This document shows, piece by piece, positions 55,826 to 63,996 of a stretch of DNA of 64,000 nt. Within the stretch, counting starts at the first letter, position 1, and each line of letters begins with the position of its first letter. The notes under the pieces are model-generated. The model saw nothing but the letters and a program-made list of their open reading frames with translations. It did not search any database and was not told the origin of the DNA. The stretch is taken from the NCBI GenBank assembly GCA_002021875.1, contig CP018627.1:11718001-11782000 (forward strand), written 5' to 3'. The translations under genes and the position numbers were made by a program. The DNA comes from Streptomyces hygroscopicus (GTDB lineage: Bacteria > Actinomycetota > Actinomycetes > Streptomycetales > Streptomycetaceae).

Positions 55826-57400
55826 ATGACCAGTGCGGCCGACGGACGCGGGCATCCCCACACCCGGCCGACACCACTCACCCCACGAAGGCCAGAAGAC
55901 CCCGGGACGGGCAGCACCCGGCCCGCGGTATGCGACAAGGCGACGGAGCACACACCGCCCAGGAAGCGGGGCGCCGTCGCCGTCGCTCTCATGCTGGCCA
56001 TGGCGCTGGCGGCGCTCGACTCCACCGTCGTCTCCACCGCCGTTCCGCAGATCGTCGGCGACCTCAGCGGCTTCTCCGCGTTCTCGTGGCTGTTCTCCGG
56101 CTACCTGCTCGCCGTGACGGTCTCCCTGCCCGTCTACGGCAAGTTGTCGGACACCTTCGGTCGCAAACCGGTGCTCATCGTGGGCGCGGCCATTTTCCTG
56201 CTCGGCTCCCTGCTGTGCGCCACTGCCTGGAGCATGGTGGCGCTGATCGCCTTCCGCGTCGTACAAGGACTCGGCGGTGGTGCCCTCCAGGCCACGGTGC
56301 AGACGCTCGCCGCCGACCTCTACCCCCTGGCGGAGCGACCCAAGATCCAGGCACGACTCTCCTCGGTCTGGGCGGTGTCGGCGATCGCCGGCCCGGCTCT
56401 CGGCGGTCTCCTCGCCGCGTACGCCGACTGGCGCTGGATCTTCCTGGTCAACCTGCCGGTCGGCGTGGTGGTGCTGTGGCTCGTCGTCCGCCACCTCCAC
56501 GAGACCGACCACCGGCCGGCCGACCGGCCGCCCATCGACTGGGCGGGCGCGTGCGCGGTCTTCGCGTGCGGGGGAGTGCTGCTCGGCGCGCTGGTCCAGG
56601 GCGGAGTGGCCTGGCCGTGGCTGTCAGTCCCGTCCCTCGCCCTGTTCACCACCGGACTCGGGCTCGCCGCGCTCGTGGTCGTCGTCGAACGGCGGGCCCA
56701 CGAACCCATCATGCCGGGCTGGGTGTGGCGCCGCCGCCCCATCGCCGCCGTCAACCTCGCCCTCGGCGCGCTGGGCCTGCTGACGGTGGCCCCCAGCCTC
56801 TTCCTCCCGACGTACGCCCAGTCGGTTCTGGGCCTGGGACCGGTGGCCGCCGGATTCGTCCTGTCCGTGTGGACGCTCAGCTGGCCCGTCTCGGCGTCCT
56901 TCAGCCAGCACGTCTACCGGCGCATCGGCATCCGCAACACCGCGATGCTCGGCATCGGCGCGGCCACGCTGCTCCTGTTCGCCTTCCCCCTCCTGCCGTA
57001 CCCGGGCCAGGCATGGCAGCCAACGGCCCTGATGCTGCTGCTGGGCGCCGCGCTCGGACTGTTCCAGCTCCCGCTCATGGTCGGCGTCCAGTCGACGGTG
57101 GGGTGGACGGAGCGGGGTACGGCCACCGCCTCCGTCCTCTTCTGCCGCCAGACCGGCCAGACGATCGGCGCGTCGGTTTTCGGCGCGATCGTCAACGGGG
57201 TGCTGTCGGCGCGGCTCGTGGGCATGGGCGACCTCGATTCGGTGACCCGGGCGCTCCACGCCGGGACCGCGCCGGAGGCGGCCCGTCGGGCCGTCTCGGA
57301 CGCCGTCCGCACCGTGTACCTGGGCGCGGGCTGCGCGGCGGCGCTGGCCTTCCTGGTCCTGCTGTTCCTGGCGCCGCGCCGCTTCCCGGCCACGGACTGA
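55826..57400 (+). CDS. DHA2-family (EmrB/QacA) MFS exporter
   Basis: The 524-residue protein has about 14 helices, with ALDSTVVSTAVPQIVGDLSG in helix 1, GKLSDTFGRKPVLIVGAAIF in loop motif A and FRVVQGLGGGALQATVQTLA in motif C. It exports drugs or metabolites against protons. AAGGAGG lies 9 nt before ATG 55826. A polar 50-residue N-terminus precedes helix 1. It is divergent from a LysR gene and unrelated in sequence to the bcm-linked exporter except by family. Confidence 0.9.
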   Translation: MTSAADGRGHPHTRPTPLTPRRPEDPGTGSTRPAVCDKATEHTPPRKRGAVAVALMLAMALAALDSTVVSTAVPQIVGDLSGFSAFSWLFSGYLLAVTVSLPVYGKLSDTFGRKPVLIVGAAIFLLGSLLCATAWSMVALIAFRVVQGLGGGALQATVQTLAADLYPLAERPKIQARLSSVWAVSAIAGPALGGLLAAYADWRWIFLVNLPVGVVVLWLVVRHLHETDHRPADRPPIDWAGACAVFACGGVLLGALVQGGVAWPWLSVPSLALFTTGLGLAALVVVVERRAHEPIMPGWVWRRRPIAAVNLALGALGLLTVAPSLFLPTYAQSVLGLGPVAAGFVLSVWTLSWPVSASFSQHVYRRIGIRNTAMLGIGAATLLLFAFPLLPYPGQAWQPTALMLLLGAALGLFQLPLMVGVQSTVGWTERGTATASVLFCRQTGQTIGASVFGAIVNGVLSARLVGMGDLDSVTRALHAGTAPEAARRAVSDAVRTVYLGAGCAAALAFLVLLFLAPRRFPATD

Positions 57401-57457
57401 CGCCGGCCCCGACGGCCTTTGCCACACCTCGGCCGGCGTGGCGCCGCGGGCGGAATG

Positions 57458-57471
57458 GGGCCGACCGGCCC
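57458..57471. promoter_or_regulatory. DevR/OsdR-like box before the response regulator gene
   Basis: GGGCCGACCGGCCC is a palindrome 98 bp upstream of the response regulator start, as expected for autoregulation. Confidence 0.5.
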
Positions 57472-57507
57472 TGGTCCTCCGGCCCGAATACGAGAAGGAT
57501 CTCGGTT

Positions 57508-57538
57508 CGGTGCCCGATCCCGACGCGATCGGGCACCG
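57508..57538. promoter_or_regulatory. 12-bp hairpin upstream of the response regulator gene
   Basis: CGGTGCCCGATC (57508-57519) pairs perfectly with GATCGGGCACCG (57527-57538) around a 7-nt loop, 30 bp before the start codon. It may end the exporter transcript, or act as a leader hairpin or operator. Confidence 0.55.
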
Positions 57539-57568
57539 GCGGAAAGCGGAACCTACAGGGAGCAATCC

Positions 57569-58258
57569 ATGGCGGACAGCGAGCGGCCCGGCCCCGGCAA
57601 CCCCACTCGGGTCTTCCTGCTGGACGACCACGAGGTGGTACGGCGTGGTGTGCGCGACCTGCTCGACGACGAGCCGGACATCAGCGTGGTCGGTGAGGCC
57701 GGGACGGTGGAGCAGGCCCTGGTCCGCGTCCCCGCGCTGCGACCGCGGGTGGCCGTTCTCGACGTTCGGCTGCCCGACGGTGACGGCGTGTCCGTGTGCC
57801 GGGAGTTGCGCTCGCGCATGCCCGAGCTCGTCTGCCTGATGCTGACCTCCTTCGACGAGGAGGAGGCCCTGCTGGACTCGATCATGGCGGGCGCCTCCGG
57901 ATACGTCCTGAAGCAGATCCAGGGCTCGGACCTGGTCTCCGCGGTACGCACCCTGGCCGACGGCCAGTCCCTGCTCGACCCGAGCGCCGCCACCCGGCTG
58001 ATGGCCCGGCTGCGCGGAGGTCAGCGGCAGGAGGAGCCCGACGGTCTGCCCGGCCTGACGCAACGGGAGCGCGAGATCCTGGCCCTGATCGGCGAGGGGC
58101 TGACCAACCGCCAGATCGGCCGGCGGCTGTACCTGGCCGAGAAGACGGTGAAGAACCACATCTCCCGTCTGCTGGCCAAGCTCGGCGTGGAACGTCGCAT
58201 CCAGGCCGCGGTCATCGCCACCCAGGCACAGGACCGGCGGCGGCGGGAAGGGCGCTGA
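57569..58258 (+). CDS. NarL/DevR-type response regulator
   Basis: The 229-residue protein has a receiver domain ([18 protein letters not shown], phospho-acceptor D65 in [13 protein letters not shown], Thr/Ser near LMLTSF, Lys in YVLKQIQ) and a LuxR helix-turn-helix ([20 protein letters not shown] then [18 protein letters not shown]). The [15 protein letters not shown] segment and size match DevR/OsdR. ATG 57569 follows CAGGGAG. No sensor kinase gene is in the window. It is the prime candidate to bind the GGGCC boxes before the surrounding stress genes. Confidence 0.9.
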   Translation: MADSERPGPGNPTRVFLLDDHEVVRRGVRDLLDDEPDISVVGEAGTVEQALVRVPALRPRVAVLDVRLPDGDGVSVCRELRSRMPELVCLMLTSFDEEEALLDSIMAGASGYVLKQIQGSDLVSAVRTLADGQSLLDPSAATRLMARLRGGQRQEEPDGLPGLTQREREILALIGEGLTNRQIGRRLYLAEKTVKNHISRLLAKLGVERRIQAAVIATQAQDRRRREGR

Positions 58259-58343
58259 GGACCCGGGCCGGTGGACGCCACGACTTCCCGACGGACTTCC
58301 TCCGCGCACTCCCTCGCGCTCTCCTTCGCCGCCTTCCGCCCGC

Positions 58344-58799
58344 TCAGACGGCGCTGTCGGCGCCGTACGGGGCGTAGCGGTCCAGCAGCCGGGTCCTGGC
58401 ACAACGCAGCCGGTGGGCGAGCACCTCGCCGACCCACTGGGTGACGGCCTGGCCGAGAGCCGGGTCGTCCTGGCACATGGAGCGGATAGCCGTGGCATCG
58501 AATTCGTAGGCCCGCACGGGTGTTGTCGCCGTGCCGCCCAGATGCCACACATGCGGTGCGAACAGCCAGGACCAGCCGACGAGTTCGTTGGCACCCAGAG
58601 TCTCGATGACTGCGGTGCGCCGACCGGGCACCTGCGTGTCGAGCTCGACCGAGCCGGTGCGAAGGATCCAGAACCGGTCCGCGCGGGCACCTTCGTCGAA
58701 GAGGCGCGTTCCCTGCGGGAAGGACACCTCCCGGGGGAGGCGCATGAGCCGTCGCCGGTGATCGGCGGGCAGTGCGCGCAGCATGGTGGGGGTGTTCAT
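58344..58799 (-). CDS. Cyclic nucleotide-binding domain protein without HTH
   Basis: The 151-residue protein is a single cNMP-binding-like beta-barrel (REVSFPQGTRLFDEGARADR, FWILRTGSVELDTQVPG, VIETLGANELVGWSWLF) with one C-terminal helix. A DNA-binding domain of the CRP type is absent and the phosphate-binding RxA element is not clear, so ligand binding is uncertain. Proteins of this kind with a WSW motif accompany universal stress genes in actinobacteria. Two GGGCC boxes lie upstream. Confidence 0.8.
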   Translation of the reverse strand: MNTPTMLRALPADHRRRLMRLPREVSFPQGTRLFDEGARADRFWILRTGSVELDTQVPGRRTAVIETLGANELVGWSWLFAPHVWHLGGTATTPVRAYEFDATAIRSMCQDDPALGQAVTQWVGEVLAHRLRCARTRLLDRYAPYGADSAV

Positions 58800-58867
58800 G
58801 ACCTGCCTTCCGGACGGGGTCTGAAATCTGCCGCCTCCAGCGTCTGGCAGCGGCCGGGCCCGGACGA

Positions 58868-58903
58868 GGGGCCATCGGGTCCGTACAGCGGGCCACTCGG
58901 CCC
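58868..58903. promoter_or_regulatory. Two DevR/OsdR-like boxes before the cNMP-binding gene
   Basis: GGGGCCATCGGGTCC (58868-58882) and GGGCCACTCGGCCC (58890-58903) lie 69-104 bp upstream of the start, centred 21-22 bp apart, that is on one face of the helix as for cooperative DevR sites. Confidence 0.55.
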
Positions 58904-58976
58904 CGTCGCGGGCTCGGCCTCCCCACGCGCCGGTGCGGTCCGCGAAACCCGCGCGGAGCGACGACTTGTGACGCCG

Positions 58977-59420
58977 CTACTCGTGCGAGCCCGTCGTCTC
59001 CAGCCGGTAGCCGGTCACGAACTCGGCACGGATGCGGACCACGTGCTCCATCTCCGTGTTGATCCAGGGCGTCAGCTCGGTGCGGTAGCGGGAGAGCGTC
59101 CGCGGATCCGTGACGCGGCACGCGGTGCCGGTGACCATCACGCTCCAGCCGGTGTGCGTGGTCTCGTCGATCTGGTCGGCCTCGTACACCACCACCTCGG
59201 ACGCCGACGCGGTGGCCAGGAGCGCGGCACCGGCGTGGGTGCGGATGACGATGTCGCCGTCGTCGTTCACGAGGTGGTTGACCGGCCGGATCACCGGGAG
59301 CGCCTGGTGGGTGAAGCCCACCCGCCCCATGGACACGCCGGTCAGCAGCGTGAGCGATTCCTTCCGGTCCAGCTCGACCATACGGGTGCCCGGAGCGGGG
59401 GGAAGAGGCTGAACGGTCAT
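58977..59420 (-). CDS. Pyridoxamine 5'-phosphate oxidase-fold flavin-binding protein
   Basis: The 147-residue protein has the split-barrel pattern of PNPOx-like proteins: LLTGVSMGRVGFTHQALPVI followed by RPVNHLVNDDGDIVIRTHAG and GWSVMVTGTACRV. These bind FMN or F420 and reduce small substrates; many are members of mycobacterial dormancy regulons. ATG 59420 overlaps the stop of the preceding gene (ATGA), so the two are co-translated. It is the last gene of the pair. Confidence 0.85.
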   Translation of the reverse strand: MTVQPLPPAPGTRMVELDRKESLTLLTGVSMGRVGFTHQALPVIRPVNHLVNDDGDIVIRTHAGAALLATASASEVVVYEADQIDETTHTGWSVMVTGTACRVTDPRTLSRYRTELTPWINTEMEHVVRIRAEFVTGYRLETTGSHE

Positions 59421-59914
59421 GACGGTTCCCGGCGAACGGTCCCGTGCCTGGCCCTCCGCGGCCAGATCACCTCGACATCGACCCCGTGACTGCGCGCGTA
59501 GGCCACCAGATGCGCCGTGACGTCCCGGCCGTTGGACGGCGAGCCGTCCCATACCGCGAGCACGCGGGCGCAGTGGCGCAGCATGCTCTCGTCCGCGGTC
59601 ACGCACGAGCCGCGGTCGCCGGGGTCGTACTCCACCAGCCGCACCTGCTCGGACAGCAGCAGCAGTTCGCCGGCGGCCCCGCGGTCGAGCTCGGCCAACT
59701 GCGTGGGCACGCCGTTCCGCGACGGCAGAACCGTCACCAGGGCCAGCCCGGCCCTGCGGGCGGCTCGCCCGAACGCCGTCGGCAGCCCCTTTCCGGCGCG
59801 GACCAGACCGGATCTCCCCGCCCGGGCGAACTCGACCAGCCGCGCACGCAGTTCCTCCTCCACCAGCACGAGCGTCGACGCGCTGAGATCGGGATGCCCC
59901 ACGACAGCGATCAT
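59417..59914 (-). CDS. Uncharacterised Rossmann-like (possible SLOG) protein
   Basis: The 165-residue protein begins MIAVVGHPDLSASTLVLVEE and has RSGLVRAGKGLPTAFGRAAR, ALVTVLPSRNGVPTQL and RVLAVWDGSPSNGRDVTAHL. The layout of GH near the N-terminus, a central GKG loop and a DGxxSxGxxxTxxxV end resembles SLOG nucleotide-binding proteins, but I do not know an exact family. ATG 59914 was chosen; it is preceded by GGAAAGG-type purines. It is the first gene of an operon with the PNPOx protein, with a GGGCC box about 95 bp upstream. Confidence 0.6.
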   Translation of the reverse strand: MIAVVGHPDLSASTLVLVEEELRARLVEFARAGRSGLVRAGKGLPTAFGRAARRAGLALVTVLPSRNGVPTQLAELDRGAAGELLLLSEQVRLVEYDPGDRGSCVTADESMLRHCARVLAVWDGSPSNGRDVTAHLVAYARSHGVDVEVIWPRRARHGTVRREPS

Positions 59915-60318
59915 CCTCGACAGTCCTTTCTCCTCACCGCCCACTGGTCCGCTTGATCGTCTCCGAGCTCGGGCGCGGCGCGCCAGAGCCGAGCGGAACG
60001 AGGAAAGGGCCGGTCGGTCCTTGCGGAGGGGGAAACCGACGTCGCTCCGGTATCCACCGGCCCGCGCGTGAACGGTCGAGCCTCAGAGCCACTCGGCCCG
60101 ACGGGCCCTGGCTGCAAGGAGGTTCGGCCCTACTAGGGAACACCGGGCCACCGGCACGATCAATGTACCGGCCCGGTCCACACGACGGACCCCGGCTGCG
60201 GCGGAGAGCGCCGTCCCCCCCCGTTACCGTTTTCGTGGCTCCGCAACGGGGCCTCCGGCCTTCGGGTCCGGCATGACTGTTCCCCCCTGTCGACCGGATG
60301 ACCTGGAGGGTGGTGTCA
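59915..60318. promoter_or_regulatory. Control region with DevR/OsdR-like box
   Basis: No gene is seen. GGGCCGGTCGGTCC (60007-60020) is a near-palindrome 93 bp before the SLOG-like gene start. The right part borders the group II intron and has no recognisable exon sequence. Confidence 0.5.
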
Positions 60319-60845
60319 GTGCGCCGTGCGGCGCTGTGAACTCGTGCGGAGGTGAGAGACCGTCGCCGTCATCCCTGTCGCAGCAGGGTGATGAAGCTGG
60401 GGGCAACCGGACCCGGGAGATGCCGGCGAGGGTGAGAGCGGCCCCGACAAAGCCGGGACAGGCCAGAACTGCCACCACTGATGAAGTGTCGAAAGCGTAT
60501 GGACCACATCAAAAACGGGGCTCAGTTGTTGCCCCGCGATAAGCCAGGGGGCTACCTGCTTACTGCCCTGGTGGTGTCCGGCATGAAGGTGGCGCGAGCC
60601 TGGATTCAGGCGCTGGTGTGGAACGTGGGAACGCCTCGCCCCGATGCGGTCGGCTGTGTGTTGACGAGGTCGGCGAAAGGGAGAACCTCAAGCGGCGGAA
60701 TCCGTGAGAGGGAGAGTACCGATGTGGGGCAGGCGGGCGGACTGCCTCGTAGTAGTGAGGAAGCCCGTGTAATGCGGGTGGAGCGAAGGGGGCGGGTTGC
60801 CCTGGTTCGTTTGTGTGGTCAACCGGAGTTCCCGGGAGGAGTCAG

Positions 60846-61972
60846 GTGAGCGAGTCGAAGCCGAAGGCCAAACCGTTTGATGTTTCCAAGTGGGTTGTGT
60901 GGGAGGCGTATCGCAGGGTCAAGGCCAACAAGGGTGCGGCCGGAGTGGACGGCGTCTCGGTCGAGGAGTTCGGCAAAGACGCGCAGAACAACCTGTACAA
61001 GCTATGGAACGGGTTGTCGTCCGGGAGCTACTTCCCGCCGCCGGTGAAAGCCGTCGAGATCCCCAAATCCGGGGTCGTGGTGTCAGAATCCTGGCAGTGC
61101 CCACTGTTGAGGACCGGATAGCCCAGACGGTGGTGGCCATGTATCTGGAGGACAGGGTGGAACCAGTGTTCCATCCCGACTCCTAGGGCTACCGCCCGAA
61201 GCGGCCCGCGTTGGAGGCGGTGGCGGCATGCCGGGAACGCTGCTGGAGGACGAACTGGGTCGTTGACCTGGATATCAAGGCGTTCTTCGACAGTGTGGAT
61301 CACGACCTGGTGATGCGGGCGGTCGAGCGGCACACGGGCAGGAAGTGGATTTTGCTGTATGTGCAGCGGTGGCTGAAAGCCCCGATGCGGATGCGGGACG
61401 GCGCGACGGTTGCGCGGACCCGGGGGACACCCCAGGGGTCGGCTGTTTCCCCGCTGTTGGCGAACCTCTTCTTGCACTACGCGTTCGATATGTGGATGGC
61501 CCGGGAGTTCCCGGGCGTCCCGTTCGAGCGGTACTGCGACGATGCGGTGGTTCACTGCCGTAGTGAAGGGGAGGCCCGCCGGGTGCGGGATGCCTTGGCT
61601 GCAAGGCTGGCGCAAGTCGGTCTGGAATTACATCCGGACAAGACGCGCGTGGTGTACCGCAAGGACGCTGACCGGCGCGGCTCGTACGAACACACGTCGT
61701 TCACCTTGCTTCAGGGGCAGCACGGTCGGTGTCCTCTCTGCGGAAGCCTTCTCCTGCATGCCGACCAGGAGCCGCAAAGCCCCCAGGAGTGGGAGCAGTG
61801 GCTACGGGCGACCCGGACGGCGGTGCGCGGCAACGCGCTCACCCTCACCCCGGACGCAGGTCAGCCGGACGATCGTGTCGCCTTCCGACTGATTCACGTC
61901 CACTGCCACCGCTGGCGCGGCAGCCGTGAACCGGTAAATCTGGCTGCCCGTGGGCCTTCAGGGCCTGCTTGA
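60846..61972 (+). pseudogene. Group II intron reverse transcriptase/maturase, frameshift plus nonsense
   Basis: GTG 60846 with GGAGGAG upstream starts the protein. RT blocks are visible: VWEAYRRVKANKGAAGVDGV, then (after a one-base loss near 61,070) VRILAVPTVEDRIAQTVVAM, TNWVVDLDIKAFFDSVDHDL, RGTPQGSAVSPLLANLFLHY and the catalytic RYCDDAVVHC. A TAG at 61,184 replaces the Tyr of the usual HPDSYGYRP. After YEHTSFTLL the sequence jumps to an HNH-type zinc module (GRCPLCGSLLLHADQEPQSP ... HVHCHRW), so the RT thumb and maturase domain X are missing. The protein is inactive. Confidence 0.88.
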
Positions 61973-62004
61973 GCCGGATGCGGTTAACGCCGCCCGTCCG
62001 GTTC
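61971..62004 (+). ncRNA. Group II intron domain V
   Basis: The 34-nt segment begins GAGCCGGA and ends TCCGGTTC, which pair over 8 bp including the AGC catalytic triad; an inner GCGGT / GCCGC stem closes a four-base loop, with a two-base bulge on the 3' strand. This is the canonical size and shape of domain V. A GC-rich domain VI stem with a GCAA loop follows at about 62,008-62,038. Confidence 0.85.
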
Positions 62005-62045
62005 TGAGGGGGGTACGGCGCAGCAATGCGCCGCACCTACTCGAC

Positions 62046-62225
62046 AACACGAGAGCGCCTACTACGCCTTGCGCCACACGATCCTGCACGGACGTGTCCT
62101 GCGCTCGCACGACCCGGTCGGCGTCGAGCAGGAAATGTGGGCCCTGCTCACCCTCTACCAGCTACCGCGCCGCACCCTGGTCGACACGGTCCCGAATGCC
62201 GCTTCGAGTACTGACTACCCACCTG
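62046..62225 (+). pseudogene. IS4-family transposase fragment
   Basis: HESAYYALRHTILHGRVLRS (split over two frames at its start), SHDPVGVEQEMWALLTLYQL and RTLVDTVPNAA match the C-terminal region of actinobacterial IS4-type transposases. About 55 residues remain, without the DDE residues upstream. It directly follows the intron 3' end, so the intron probably once sat in this transposase gene. Confidence 0.65.
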
Positions 62226-62303
62226 GCACTACTTCTTCTGGAACCTCATGTCCCAGTCTCCAGGTGTCCAATCGCAAGGGGAAGCTTCACTTGTCAGGTG
62301 CGC

Positions 62304-62858
62304 TCAGTCGGCGTGACGGGCGCGGTACGCCCGGACTTTGGAGCGGTTGCCGCACTCGGACATCTGGCACCATGTGCCCGACCGGTTCTTGGAGTGGTCG
62401 TAGAACGCCCACTGGCAGTCATGGGCGAGGCAGATCTTCAGCCGGCGCCAAGAACCATCGAAGGCGGCGAGCCCTACGATCGCCATATAGCGCCCGAGTG
62501 CACCCTCGATACCGGTGTCCGCCTCAGGGACCAGGTCGGGCCTTCCGTCGGTGTGGAAGCCAAGGTGCACGCCCGAGTCTTGGATGGCGTCCTCCAGCGC
62601 TCGCAGCGCGGCCTGGTCTACCCGATCGTCGGGTGCCGAGTTGGCACGGGCGAGGGAGCGCAACGCCTCTCGGAAGTCGACGATCCGTTGCCTGACCGGC
62701 TCGTCCACGATGGTGAGTTCGCCGATGACCCCGTGGTTCGTCAGCCAGGCGCGGGCTAGTTCCACCGTCTCCAAGCTGTCCGTGTGCCTCTCCAAGTCGA
62801 ATGTGTTGACGAACTGTCGAACGAGTTCCAAGGGCTGTGGGGCCTCTTGTCGTTTCAC
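62304..62858 (-). CDS. CGNR zinc-finger (ABATE-domain) regulator
   Basis: The 184-residue protein has an N-terminal stress-induced ABATE domain (FVNTFDLERHTDSLETVELA) and a C-terminal CGNR zinc finger: CLAHDCQWAFYDHSKNRSGT, then WCQMSECGNRSKVRAYRARH, with paired cysteines and the CGNR motif. Such proteins act as transcription regulators. GTG 62858 follows GGAGGT by 5 nt. It is divergent from an exporter gene; TAACCG repeats lie between them. Confidence 0.9.
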   Translation of the reverse strand: MKRQEAPQPLELVRQFVNTFDLERHTDSLETVELARAWLTNHGVIGELTIVDEPVRQRIVDFREALRSLARANSAPDDRVDQAALRALEDAIQDSGVHLGFHTDGRPDLVPEADTGIEGALGRYMAIVGLAAFDGSWRRLKICLAHDCQWAFYDHSKNRSGTWCQMSECGNRSKVRAYRARHAD

Positions 62859-62883
62859 CAGTACCTCCTGCCGACTGTTTGAC

Positions 62884-62909
62884 TAACCGCCTAACCGTTT
62901 TGTAGGTTA
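62884..62909. promoter_or_regulatory. TAACCG repeats in the CGNR/exporter divergent promoter
   Basis: TAACCG occurs twice in direct orientation (62884-62889 and 62892-62897) and GGTTA (62905-62909) in inverse orientation, 26-51 bp from the regulator start. They are candidate sites for the CGNR protein. Confidence 0.45.
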
Positions 62910-63015
62910 CCCCCTGGAAGTGATGACGCCCCTCGCCCCCTGAGCGTCCGGCACTTGGGGTCATGATCCAGCCCCCGACGAGTTCTGGTTCCCGGCGAAT
63001 CCTCGGAGTGCAGAT

Positions 63016-63996
63016 GTGTCTCACATGAAGGAACACAACGAGCATCCCGGCCGCCTGGGCCAACTGCGCGGATCGCCATTACGGCAGACAGGCATGCTCG
63101 CAGTGGTCCTCGCAGCCGCACTGTGGGGGCTGGGGGGAACTTTCGCCGGCAAACTATTCGCACAGGGCGCGGACCCTCTGGAGGCCGTCGCAGTCCGCAC
63201 CTGGATCACCCTCGCCGGTCTCGCCGCCCTTCTTCTTGCCCGCAGGTCACCGCCGACGTCCGCCCAACGAGAACGCATCCCCGTGCCCTGGCGACTGGTA
63301 GTCGGCTTCGGATTGTCGATCTCGGTAGCCAACGCCGGGTTGTTTCTCGCCATCCAGCGGCTGCCCGTGGCGGTGGCGCTCGTACTTCAGAACCTTGCCC
63401 CCGCGCTCGTCGTCCTGTCGGTGCTCGTGTCCACCCGTCGGGCGCCGTCAGCCCGAGTGATCGCCGGGCTGGTCGCCGCTCTCGCCGGTGTGGCCTGCGT
63501 CGTAGAGCTGCCGACCACCTCGCTGGGCAAGATCGACCTGCCGGGCCTCGGCTTCGGCCTGCTCACTGCGGCGGGCATAGCCGCGTTCTCCTACTTCGGT
63601 AGCCATGCGACCCGGGCCTGTGGAGCGTTGACAGCAAACACCTGGGCCTTCGTAGTGGCCAGCGGAGCGTGGCTGCTCTTCCAGAGCTACCGAGGGATGC
63701 CCGAACTGTTCCACCGCCCGGTGCTACTGGTCGGCGCCTTCGTTATCGGCGTATTCGGCACGCTCGTGCCGTTCCTGCTCTACGCCTGGGGCACGGCCCG
63801 CGTCGGAGCACAAGCCGGCGCAGTCACCATCTCCCTTGAACCGCTCTTCGGCGCCGTGCTGGCCTGGGCCTGGCTAGGCCAGACGATCACCCTGGTACAA
63901 ACGGCCGGGGCAGCGGTGCTGGTGACCGCCGTGGTGTTCCTGCAGCGTTCCGACAGTTCCAAGCCGACCCCCGCGCAGCACAACCCGACGGACTGA
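63016..63996 (+). CDS. EamA/DMT-family transporter
   Basis: The 326-residue inner-membrane protein has ten predicted helices in two EamA repeats (LAVVLAAALWGLGGTFAG at the start of repeat 1, FGLLTAAGIAAFSYFGSHA at the start of repeat 2, and GAVTISLEPLFGAVLAWAWL near the end). Members export amino acids and metabolites. The gene starts with GTG (63,016) or ATG nine bases on. Codon 22 is TTA, the rare leucine codon read by the bldA tRNA in Streptomyces, so translation may be growth-phase dependent. It is divergent from the CGNR regulator gene, its likely controller. Confidence 0.88.
   Translation: MSHMKEHNEHPGRLGQLRGSPLRQTGMLAVVLAAALWGLGGTFAGKLFAQGADPLEAVAVRTWITLAGLAALLLARRSPPTSAQRERIPVPWRLVVGFGLSISVANAGLFLAIQRLPVAVALVLQNLAPALVVLSVLVSTRRAPSARVIAGLVAALAGVACVVELPTTSLGKIDLPGLGFGLLTAAGIAAFSYFGSHATRACGALTANTWAFVVASGAWLLFQSYRGMPELFHRPVLLVGAFVIGVFGTLVPFLLYAWGTARVGAQAGAVTISLEPLFGAVLAWAWLGQTITLVQTAGAAVLVTAVVFLQRSDSSKPTPAQHNPTD

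Larger units (their letters stand above)
60319..62045 (+). mobile_element. Group II intron (degenerate)
   Basis: The element begins with GTGCGCCGTGCGG, a standard GUGYG 5' end, has about 500 bp of structured leader, an intron-encoded reverse transcriptase ORF from 60,846, and a domain V at 61,971-62,004 followed by a domain VI hairpin and a 3' end at about 62,040-62,045. Such ribozymes splice and retrohome with help from the protein. The protein is broken, so mobility in cis is lost; the RNA could still splice if helped in trans. The 3' flank is an IS4-type transposase sequence. Confidence 0.8.

Noticed and set aside
59417..59914. A third universal stress protein
   Set aside because: The G-2x-G-9x-G-S/T ATP motif of UspA is missing; the pattern is closer to a SLOG-like Rossmann protein.
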